NCBI GenBank assembly: GCA_903901395.1 | Contig: CAIUQW010000134.1 | Coordinates: forward strand, 1 to 12,267 | Source: an uncultured Chlorobiales bacterium | GTDB lineage: Bacteria > Bacteroidota > Chlorobiia > Chlorobiales > Chlorobiaceae | Direction: 5' to 3' | Length of the DNA stretch: 12,267 nt | Shown here: positions 1 to 5,820 of the stretch, piece by piece | Layout of the letters: each line of letters starts with the position of its first letter | Numbering within the stretch: position 1 is the stretch's first letter | Position numbers and translations under genes: made by a program | Notes under the pieces: generated by a model | Told to the model about the DNA's origin: nothing | The model's database searches: none | The model's input: only the letters and a program-made list of their open reading frames with translations

Positions 1-2
1 AA

Positions 3-572
<570 letters not shown>

Positions 573-592
573 AAGACTGCCTTTGAGGACAC

Positions 593-640
593 AATAGCCG
601 CTCGCTTTCATTTTTTCGGAAAACGAGCGGCTATTTTCTT
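593..640 (+). terminator. Rho-independent terminator of metH
   Basis: A perfect 12-bp inverted repeat (593-604 AATAGCCGCTCG paired with 624-635) encloses a 19-nt loop and runs into a T-rich stretch (634-640). It starts 20 bp after the metH stop codon. A GC-rich stem followed by T residues is the classic intrinsic terminator form. The stem is symmetric and A-rich on the other side, so it could also stop traffic from the minus strand. Confidence 0.85.
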
Positions 641-647
641 TCTACCC

Positions 648-674
648 CTGGGAACGCCGAGCTCCAGCTCGGCA
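648..674 (+). repeat. 27-bp palindrome-containing repeat, copy 1
   Basis: This segment carries the near-palindrome GCCGAGCTCCAGCTCGGC (656-673) with a flanking CTGGGAAC. The same 27 bases recur inverted at 777-803 with one mismatch (26/27). The form resembles the short dispersed GAGCTCCAGCTC palindromes I recall from several bacterial genomes. The assignment to a dispersed family is recollection, while the inverted pair is seen directly. Confidence 0.8.
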
Positions 675-776
675 TCTTTTTGGCGATTAAATTTTGTATC
701 CACCTCTTCAGATTGACTTTATTATGCGATAAGTGAATTGTTGTGAACCAAAATCATGTGTGGCCTTCAGCCCCAT

Positions 777-803
777 TGCCGAGCTGGAGCTCGGCGCTCC
801 CAG
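777..803 (-). repeat. 27-bp palindrome-containing repeat, copy 2 (inverted)
   Basis: This is the reverse complement of the element at 648-674, differing only where A in copy 1 is replaced by G. It ends 21 bp before the start codon of the DUF2283 gene, so it lies in that gene's leader or promoter region. The two copies bound a 102-bp AT-rich spacer. If transcribed together they could form one long hairpin, or each could fold separately on its own GAGCT/AGCTC arms. Confidence 0.8.
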
Positions 804-824
804 GACAATCCAACACCGAAGCTC

Positions 825-1031
825 ATGAAAATCACCTATTTCAAAGACACCGACACCGCCTTCATTCAGCTTCTGGACAAGCCGGTTTTCGAAACACGCG
901 AAATCAGTGACAACGTGCTGATCGGCGTCGATGAAGAGGGAAATCTGGTCAGTATGACCGTCGAGCACGCCAAAGAAAAGGCCGGATCATGGGAGTTCTC
1001 GTATCAGGAAATAGCGAAGAAAACGGCTTGA
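825..1031 (+). CDS. DUF2283 family protein (68 aa)
   Basis: A small cytoplasmic protein of the DUF2283 type, starting MKITYFKDTDTAFIQLLDKP. It has the family pattern of an N-terminal Y-x-D-x-D-T strand, a central E-T-R-E-I-S-D-N-V-L-I-G-V-D-E-E-G-N-L-V turn and a final short helix with VEHAKEK. I chose the ATG at 825 because homologous sequence begins there. The longer reading frame upstream from 756 would translate straight through the palindromic repeat at 777-803 and gives an unconserved extension. Known family members are often found next to DUF4258/BrnT-like genes and have been proposed as antitoxin-like partners. No such partner is present here, so it is an orphan. There is no strong Shine-Dalgarno sequence. 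The function is unknown. Confidence 0.85.
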   Translation: MKITYFKDTDTAFIQLLDKPVFETREISDNVLIGVDEEGNLVSMTVEHAKEKAGSWEFSYQEIAKKTA

Positions 1032-1101
1032 ACGTTAACCGCCATTAACAACGAACAGTTTTGATTTTTATGTATATCGCTTTTTTTACACATTTGTGTT
1101 G

Positions 1102-1821
1102 TTAGACAATCTTCAAATCCATTGGTGTGAAACCTTGAGGATTCTCTAATAATGCCTTGATATTTTCTTTTAATAGTCGCATTTCAACATTGGGATAAAC
1201 AAATTCGGGAAGATACTCCGATATTCCAAAGTTGTCGTTTAAGAAAACCAATGCGCATAGACCGTAGTAGCAAACAATCTGTTTTGCGTCTACATGAATA
1301 TCTGAAAAATCAATTTTATGGATTAGTGTTATAATCTCACTTAGTAACTCACTGTTTTCTTTCTGCTCAGAAACCACTACCCAAAGGTCACAAACCAAAT
1401 CACTTTTGATTTTTGATGATTGCGGAACAAGATTACTACCTGTTTCTAAAATGATACGGCTTGCATAATTACCATTCTTTTCCCTTACATTGTAGGCAAC
1501 ATCTAAAATCATTTTCTCTGGATTTTCAAACTTAAACCCATTTCCTAAAACATCCAAAAGATAGAGTAGAGTCTCTCGATCCTTTTTCTGATGCCAAGGC
1601 TTAGGATCACGATCGAATTCATAAAGACCATAAAGAATTCCTTTTAATAGATGTTCTTCCCGTAACTCGAAATCTTTCTTATTTTCTAATCCCTCAAGCT
1701 CTTTCCCCCAAATAAAAAACGGCAAGTATCCTTCATAGCCAGGAACATGAAAACGTTCTGCGTAATGGCTATTTGCTCCACACCCTTGCCATATAACGCT
1801 ATATCTTTGCATTTCAGACAT
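1102..1821 (-). CDS. Hypothetical protein, 239 aa, unrecognised
   Basis: I do not recognise this protein. It starts MSEMQRYSVIWQGCGANSHY and has no signal peptide or membrane segment, so it should be cytoplasmic. Aromatic and acidic residues are abundant (for example the YEGYLPFFIWGKELEGLE stretch near residues 29-46). The second half is mostly predicted helix, with HKIDFSDIHVDAKQIVCYYG around 170-190. The coding sequence is visibly richer in A and T than metH on one side and the SPFH gene on the other, which suggests acquired DNA. The leader just before the start is A-rich (AAGAAAAAAGAAAT) with no clear AGGAGG. It lies 94 bp downstream of the HEPN-motif gene in the same direction, so the two may share a transcript. 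Confidence that it is coding comes from its uninterrupted 720-base frame in AT-rich DNA. Confidence 0.75.
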   Translation of the reverse strand: MSEMQRYSVIWQGCGANSHYAERFHVPGYEGYLPFFIWGKELEGLENKKDFELREEHLLKGILYGLYEFDRDPKPWHQKKDRETLLYLLDVLGNGFKFENPEKMILDVAYNVREKNGNYASRIILETGSNLVPQSSKIKSDLVCDLWVVVSEQKENSELLSEIITLIHKIDFSDIHVDAKQIVCYYGLCALVFLNDNFGISEYLPEFVYPNVEMRLLKENIKALLENPQGFTPMDLKIV

Positions 1822-1915
1822 TTTTATTTCTTTTTTCTTAGATTGAAATAGCCGAGCCGTACAAACGATTAACGAAACGAATTACACAGGGCCGCATAGA
1901 CCAAACGGTTTGTGA

Positions 1916-2500
1916 TCATTCGGGAAGACCTAATTCTAGTACAACACCAGGAATAGCTTGTTTTCCGGAACGCAAGGAACTTAAGACTTGCGAAAAGAAT
2001 GATAAATCGTTTATTGGAATCGCGTCAGGGCCGCTCCGAAAGCACTCTACCAACGCCGAAAAATCAGTTCCTTCTTTAACTATGTTAGGATACATTGCGG
2101 CGAACCACACCAAAAACAAGAGGGTTTCTGGAGTCCATGCCTTCTTTGCAGACAGATACATATTAACTGCGTCAGACAACGAAAAATGGTTAAACTCTTC
2201 TTTGAATTCGTGAACTACATCTCCATCGCGATCTGCGTGTTTGAAAAAATTTCGGGATTTGAATAATGTGGCAAACCAAACATTTTTATATTCGTCACGG
2301 ATGCGATCGTTATCTCGAAAAATGCTGGTGACGCCATATTTTTCTTTGAGATCGTATAAAACCTGAGCAGTCGCCTCAGCAAGCGTGTGTATTGAAACCG
2401 GGTCGCCTCGATCAAAGAACAGTGCTATAGCTTGATTTAGCTGCCTTTCTGCTACATCGAACTTTGTCAGAAAAAGAGGCTTACAGGGGGCTATCGTCAT
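1916..2500 (-). CDS. Hypothetical protein with HEPN-type R-X4-H motif (194 aa)
   Basis: This looks like a helical protein of a widespread uncharacterised kind. The N-terminal part reads FDVAERQLNQAIALFF followed by DPVSIHTLAEATAQVLYDL, a helix-turn-helix arrangement. At about residues 80-92 from the ATG at 2500 the sequence KSRNFFKHADRD contains R-X4-H (RNFFKH), matching the R-X4-6-H signature of HEPN ribonucleases. The ATG at 2500 is preferred; a TTG three codons earlier also extends the frame. A TATAAT lies 15-20 bp upstream on the same strand. The region is AT-rich like the next gene. HEPN proteins often act in toxin-antitoxin or abortive-infection systems, but no obvious nucleotidyltransferase (MNT) or other partner is visible. 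The catalytic role is inferred only from the motif. Confidence 0.75.
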   Translation of the reverse strand: MTIAPCKPLFLTKFDVAERQLNQAIALFFDRGDPVSIHTLAEATAQVLYDLKEKYGVTSIFRDNDRIRDEYKNVWFATLFKSRNFFKHADRDGDVVHEFKEEFNHFSLSDAVNMYLSAKKAWTPETLLFLVWFAAMYPNIVKEGTDFSALVECFRSGPDAIPINDLSFFSQVLSSLRSGKQAIPGVVLELGLPE

Positions 2501-2514
2501 GACAACCAAAATTG

Positions 2515-2520
2515 ATTATA
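2515..2520 (-). promoter_or_regulatory. Candidate -10 box (TATAAT) of the HEPN-motif gene
   Basis: A perfect TATAAT on the minus strand ends 14 bases before the ATG at 2500. No good TTGACA-like -35 stands at 16-18 bp spacing, so this is only a candidate. If used, the transcript leader would be very short, in keeping with the lack of a Shine-Dalgarno sequence. Confidence 0.3.
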
Positions 2521-2605
2521 TATTTCTTTACATCAAACAGCGTCATATAACCTAAAATACCATTTCATCAACAAAACACAACATCTTAATCCACAAAAAC
2601 CCCCA

Positions 2606-2731
2606 TCACCTTTCGTCAATCTGGCGGAGAATTTCGCTCAGCGAGGCGGCGGCGGTGAGTTTTTCTTCGTTGGTGGCGGCGTTGTAGAAGCGGATGATCG
2701 CCTGGCCGCCGAGGCTGTTCTTGACCCACGT
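2606..2731 (-). pseudogene. 3' remnant of an unidentified gene (about 41 codons)
   Basis: Reading the minus strand from 2731 gives an open segment TWVKNSLGGQAIIRFYNAAT, continuing to a terminal AAASLSEILRQIDER and a TGA at 2606-2608. The last 14 residues nearly match the C-terminus of the truncated ATPase at 3347-3775 (AAASLNEILRQIDEG), and the DNA is identical at 33 of 34 bases. The fragment begins immediately after the toxin stop codon and in the same frame, with no start of its own. It is therefore most likely a broken gene tail left after a rearrangement. The GC content is high, unlike the AT-rich genes to its left. Confidence 0.6.
2620..2653 (-). repeat. 34-bp direct repeat, copy A
   Basis: Bases 2620-2653 match 3361-3394 at 33 of 34 positions in the same orientation. 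Both copies encode the tail AAASL(S/N)EILRQID on the minus strand. The two copies flank the YoeB-type toxin and its antitoxin (about 707 bp lie between them). Confidence 0.85.
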
Positions 2732-3013
2732 TTAGGAGTCACCATAATGACCGCGAGCAGAAATCACAATAACGGTTACAGTGCTGTCACTGATTTTGTA
2801 AACAATCCGATGTTGTTTGTTCAGCCTTCTTGACCAGCAGCCAGACAGGTTGCCTCTTAACGGTTCAGGTTTACCAGTACCCGATTCAGGATGAAAAGCC
2901 AATTCCTCAAAAATCCGGTCGATTTTTCGCAGAATGGATTTATCTCCGACCTTTTCCCAATGCAGGAGGTCTTGCCGGGCCTCGTCAGATATGGTTAATG
3001 AATACTGCCCCAT
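2732..3013 (-). CDS. YoeB/Txe-family toxin (RelE superfamily mRNA interferase)
   Basis: A 93-aa ribosome-dependent mRNA endonuclease of the YoeB type, which cleaves mRNA in the ribosomal A site when its antitoxin is lost. The core pattern GTGKPEPLRGNLSGCWSRRL with HRIVYKI and the ending ARGHYGDS is the YoeB signature. By alignment from memory with E. coli YoeB, the catalytic residues correspond to Glu50, Arg69, His89 and Tyr90, and all are present, so the toxin looks intact. The start at 3013 overlaps the end of the antitoxin gene by 19 bp, so translation is probably coupled. No separate ribosome site of quality is visible. The TAA stop is followed directly by the pseudogene tail. Confidence 0.92.
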   Translation of the reverse strand: MGQYSLTISDEARQDLLHWEKVGDKSILRKIDRIFEELAFHPESGTGKPEPLRGNLSGCWSRRLNKQHRIVYKISDSTVTVIVISARGHYGDS

Positions 3014-3252
3014 ATGTTCTTGGGATCAGCAATTGTAGTGACTCTTCCTGCCTCGATATCCGCCTTGCCCCGCTCGATTGCTTCAATGACCAACGGGTTG
3101 GCGAAATAGTCATCCGTTTCTCTCTGGCTTTTGGACGGCGATGCCTTCCGCCGGTTTTTCTTTTGCAAAAACTCGGCAAAATCGAGCACTTCATGAAGCA
3201 TCGGCTCCGGAAGCCCCTTAACTGTTTGGTAGATTTTTTCAGCAGTATTCAT
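2995..3252 (-). CDS. DUF2281-type antitoxin of the YoeB pair
   Basis: An 85-aa antitoxin expressed just ahead of the toxin. The N-terminal MNTAEKIYQTVKGLPEPMLH, with EVLDFAEFLQKK following, matches the DUF2281 pattern. The middle is a charged linker (NRRKASPSKSQRETDD). The C-terminal part from about residue 48 (YFANPLVIEAIERGKADIEA) is the likely toxin-binding arm. A strong Shine-Dalgarno sequence AGGAG (3258-3262 on the minus strand) stands 5 nt before the ATG at 3252. Pairing a DUF2281 N-terminus with a YoeB toxin differs from the classical YefM/Phd partner of YoeB, although such shuffled pairs are common. The gene normally autoregulates its promoter, which should lie within 3263-3346. No clear operator palindrome was seen there. 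Confidence 0.88.
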   Translation of the reverse strand: MNTAEKIYQTVKGLPEPMLHEVLDFAEFLQKKNRRKASPSKSQRETDDYFANPLVIEAIERGKADIEAGRVTTIADPKNIWGSIH

Positions 3253-3257
3253 CGATT

Positions 3258-3262
3258 CTCCT
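3258..3262 (-). promoter_or_regulatory. Ribosome binding site of the antitoxin gene
   Basis: AGGAG on the minus strand, 5 nt before the ATG at 3252. It fixes that start and is stronger than anything ahead of the toxin, which fits higher antitoxin synthesis. Confidence 0.7.
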
Positions 3263-3346
3263 GTTATCCGGCTTTACAAATCATCATTGCACCCTTGATG
3301 TTAACAAATTTATCGCGGATTTTGCGCGGCTGATCCCAACGAGCGC

Positions 3347-3775
3347 TTACCCCTCATCGATCTGGCGGAGAATTTCGTTCAGCGAGGCGGCGGCAAGGCA
3401 CTCGATTCGGGCGGGTCTGAGTTGACGGCCATAACTGAAGAGAAACTGGCGGATCAGCTCCTTTCGCTCGTCAATGTCAAGCGGCTCGACCTTGAACACC
3501 AGCCACTTGCGTTTGATGATTTCATCCGGCGCACGGCCCGACAGCGTCGAGACCAGCAGGCGAAAGTTCTCCGGCATGACCGGCGGCAACCAGAGGAGGT
3601 CGAGCGCGCCTTCGCGCTCTTCCGGCTGGTTGAGCGCGTCGAGCACGATGCGCCCTTTGGCAGCGGCCATGTAACGCCAGTTTGGGATGGCGCTGCACAC
3701 CGCATCGGGATGTTCGGGAACCTCCTCGCCGATGCCGAATCGCAGCCTGAACTCGACCAAGATGCGCCGAAGCAT
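3347..3775 (-). pseudogene. Truncated NACHT/AAA-type ATPase remnant (142 codons)
   Basis: The reading frame encodes the central part of a NACHT-like NTPase of the sort found in large DUF4062/TPR proteins. From the ATG at 3775, residues 41-50 GRIVLDALNQ form a Walker B motif. They are followed by EEREGALDLLWLPPVMPENF, the sensor-like strand RLLVSTLSGR (72-81) and EPLDIDERKELIRQFLFSYG. The P-loop that should lie upstream is absent because the frame begins 13 nt after the SPFH stop codon. The downstream helical and repeat domains are replaced by a short tail LAAASLNEILRQIDEG. It cannot be a working ATPase alone. The frame is open, and a start 13 nt behind the SPFH gene means it might still be translated. 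A longer in-frame start at 3853 would overlap the SPFH gene and lacks family resemblance. Confidence 0.7.
3361..3394 (-). repeat. 34-bp direct repeat, copy B
   Basis: Second copy of the segment at 2620-2653, with one C/T difference. It forms the 3' end of the truncated ATPase remnant, directly before its stop region. Confidence 0.85.
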
Positions 3776-3788
3776 GGCGTTGGCGAGT

Positions 3789-4796
3789 TTACATTTGAGA
3801 GAGAATCTGCTGTTTTTTCGCGTCGAACTCCTCCTGGGTGATGAGATTGCCATCGAGCATCTGCTTCAGTTTGGCGAGCCGCGCCACCGGATCGTCCGAC
3901 GCCGGTTGCTGCGAGTTCATACCACCCATCATGCCCGCCATCGCCTGTCCCAGCCCAACTCCCGCGCCGATTCCGACCCCCATGCCCGCCACGCCGCCTT
4001 CGTTCTTTGCAGCATCACGGAGCGCCGCAAGCTGCTGGAGCCGGGCGAAATCGACGCCAACCGCCTGCGCCGCCTGCGCTTCGGCCTGCATATCGGCGAC
4101 ACGTCCCACGCGCCGCTTCGTGTCGTCGTCGAAATCAGTATTCTCAACCCGGAAATCCTTCAGCTCGAAGCCGAGAACGGCGAAAATCGGCGAGACCTTC
4201 TCCTTGACTCCATCAGCGATCTCGTTCCGGTTGGCGTCGATCTCGTTATAGCCGAACTTCGCCTCCGCGAGAAAATCGGTCAGCGGCTGTACCAGCCTCG
4301 CCACAATCACCGTGCGAAGCTCATCGGCGGTCAGCAGGTCGCGCTGGCCCATCACATTGACGAAGAAGCTCGCGGCATCGGTGATGCGGCACGAGAAGTT
4401 GCCGTATCCCTTCAGCCCGACGGGAAACTGGTACTGCGGATCGAGGTACTTGACCGGCCCCGGCGTTCCCCACCCCTGGTTCAGAATCTCGGCGGTGCGG
4501 AAAAAGTAGATGCCAACCTTGTGCTCGCTTTTGAACGCCTGCATGAACTTTGTAATCGTCGTCCAGAAGGGTATGTTCTCCGTTTTCAGGTCGGTCATGC
4601 CGGGTTCGGTGATGATTGCCTGCGGTTTGCCCTCATAGACGAAGATCGCCCCCTGACCGGGGCCGACAATCAGCTTTGAAGCGTTCTTGATCTCATCGCC
4701 GTTATCCGTCCATCGCTGAAACAGCACATCCGCCGCCGGACTCTTCCACTCGATAACCGACCGCAACTGCCCCGTAACTGTATTCCAGAACGCCAT
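3789..4796 (-). CDS. SPFH/band-7 domain protein with C-terminal SHOCT domain
   Basis: A 335-aa protein of the virion-core-protein-like SPFH group. The N-terminal part carries the group's pattern: IEWKSPAADVLFQRW, then NASKLIVGPGQGAIFVYEGK and FFRTAEILNQGWGTPGPV. An SPFH fold spans roughly residues 40-240, with a long helical region DDDTKRRVGRVADMQAEAQAAQAVG after it. A glycine-rich linker (about 268-295, GVGIGAGVGLGQAMAGMMGG) leads to a SHOCT helical hairpin at 301-335, in which RLAKLKQMLDGNLITQEEFD is typical. There is no signal peptide or membrane span. Members are cytoplasmic or membrane-associated scaffolds of unclear role. GGGAG ends 6 nt before the ATG at 4796 and supports that start. 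The ATPase remnant follows 13 nt downstream, so they may once have formed an operon. Confidence 0.88.
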   Translation of the reverse strand: MAFWNTVTGQLRSVIEWKSPAADVLFQRWTDNGDEIKNASKLIVGPGQGAIFVYEGKPQAIITEPGMTDLKTENIPFWTTITKFMQAFKSEHKVGIYFFRTAEILNQGWGTPGPVKYLDPQYQFPVGLKGYGNFSCRITDAASFFVNVMGQRDLLTADELRTVIVARLVQPLTDFLAEAKFGYNEIDANRNEIADGVKEKVSPIFAVLGFELKDFRVENTDFDDDTKRRVGRVADMQAEAQAAQAVGVDFARLQQLAALRDAAKNEGGVAGMGVGIGAGVGLGQAMAGMMGGMNSQQPASDDPVARLAKLKQMLDGNLITQEEFDAKKQQILSQM

Positions 4797-4802
4797 ATAT
4801 TA

Positions 4803-4807
4803 CTCCC
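4803..4807 (-). promoter_or_regulatory. Ribosome binding site of the SPFH gene
   Basis: GGGAG on the minus strand, 6 nt before the ATG at 4796; it decides the start. Confidence 0.6.
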
Positions 4808-5092
4808 ATGCGTTGATTGCTTCAGGAAACCCTGTGGTATTTCTTCTCATAAATTTCAATAATGGAAAATATGTCTGATTTTCGAGACCACAATATTTAT
4901 GACAACAAATGCCAACGCTTCGACGCCAGTCAGACCCAAAACCCTGCTGGTTTTCCGCGTTCTTGAGGCAAACATGTCAGTGCATCGGTATCCCGAGGAA
5001 AGATGAAAGATTTGACAGGGAGGATTGGCAGGCAGTCACCAAGTAGCAATGATTTCACGGAGATATGTCTGCCGGGGCGTTCCCTGCTCGAG

Positions 5093-5116
5093 CCGTGACA
5101 TGCCGGAACATCACGG
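5093..5116 (-). terminator. Hairpin downstream of slyD (weak terminator candidate)
   Basis: A 6-bp perfect stem CCGTGA/TCACGG with a 12-nt loop lies 18 bp beyond the slyD stop. An outer GCTC/GAGC pairing at 5087-5090 and 5121-5124 strengthens it. No T-run follows on the minus strand, so it is not a textbook intrinsic terminator. It may serve as an RNA 3'-end stabiliser or a Rho-assisted stop. Confidence 0.4.
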
Positions 5117-5133
5117 CCTGAGCGGGGAGATAA

Positions 5134-5562
5134 TCAGAGGATTTCGACCAGTTCGAGGTCGAAGTTGAGGTCGAGGCCGGCCATCGGGTGGTTGGCGTCG
5201 AGAGTGACGGTGGTGTCGGTCAGATCGACGATCAGCACGATCGCTTCGCCGCCGTCGGCAAGGCTGAGCTGCAACTGCTGGCCGATTTCAAGCGGAAGGT
5301 CGGATGGAATCCGGTCGCGACCGATCTCGGCGATCAGCTCCTCGGCTCTCGGGCCATAGGCTTCATTCGAGGGAATATTGACCGTCTTCTTTTGCCCCGG
5401 CTCCATATCGAGCAGCGCGCGGTCGAAGCCCGCAATCACCATGCCCGTGCCGATAGTGACCTCAAGCGGCCCGCGATCTTCGGAACTGTCGAAAACCGTG
5501 CCGTCATCGTAGGTGCCGGTATAGTGAACCAGAACCTTGTCGCCTTGCTTTGCCTGTGCCAT
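5134..5562 (-). CDS. slyD: FKBP-type peptidyl-prolyl cis-trans isomerase, SlyD-like
   Basis: A 142-aa cytoplasmic prolyl isomerase and chaperone of the SlyD group. Residues 9-26 (KVLVHYTGTYDDGTVFDS) hold the FKBP active-site Tyr14, Phe25 and Asp26. GPLEVTIGTGMVIAGFDRAL and the MEPGQKKTVNIPSNEAYG segment complete the first FKBP half. The insert-in-flap chaperone domain runs from about 72 to 118. The ending NHPMAGLDLNFDLELVEI is the SlyD hallmark. The His/Cys-rich nickel-binding tail of E. coli SlyD is absent. The ATG at 5562 is chosen because AAGGAG stands 8 nt upstream; a start 7 codons further out would place that site inside the gene. It appears monocistronic. Confidence 0.93.
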   Translation of the reverse strand: MAQAKQGDKVLVHYTGTYDDGTVFDSSEDRGPLEVTIGTGMVIAGFDRALLDMEPGQKKTVNIPSNEAYGPRAEELIAEIGRDRIPSDLPLEIGQQLQLSLADGGEAIVLIVDLTDTTVTLDANHPMAGLDLNFDLELVEIL

Positions 5563-5570
5563 AACTCGTT

Positions 5571-5576
5571 CTCCTT
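5571..5576 (-). promoter_or_regulatory. Ribosome binding site of slyD
   Basis: AAGGAG on the minus strand, 8 nt before the ATG at 5562. It settles the choice against the upstream ATG at 5583. Confidence 0.7.
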
Positions 5577-5820
5577 GAATCATTTAAAATCGGGACATCC
5601 GCGCAAAGACCATCAACTCTTACCTGAACCGAAAGCCAACGACTGCCCGCCTGAAAAAATTTCCGCCGGAAGATAACACTTTTTGCCACAGCCGCGCCGA
5701 AAAGTTCGGGCAGGCCGCCGTGCCGATCAACCGCGATACTGAACAGGACAATACCGAGATTCACGCGGAAACGTTCGGAGCTTCTCACATAAACTGATGT
5801 AAAAGGTGACACATTTCCCT

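Larger units (their letters stand above)
4797..5133. other. Gene-free stretch between SPFH gene and slyD
   Basis: About 337 bp with no credible reading frame on either strand. The part near 4797-4910 is AT-rich and should contain the minus-strand promoter of the SPFH gene, but no convincing -35/-10 pair was found. The part near 5085-5125 holds the slyD-side hairpin (listed separately). I see no tRNA or repeat unit here. Confidence 0.6.

Noticed and set aside
756..824. Longer N-terminus of the DUF2283 gene from the ATG at 756
   Set aside because: It reads through the palindromic repeat at 777-803 and adds unconserved residues; family sequence begins at the ATG at 825.
3687..4679. Long plus-strand frame opposite the SPFH gene
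   Set aside because: Rich in R, H and E with no family sense; it is the antisense shadow of a GC-rich gene.
5504..5812. 102-codon minus-strand frame upstream of slyD
   Set aside because: It overlaps the start of slyD in another frame, has no family resemblance and no ribosome site; more likely leader and promoter DNA.
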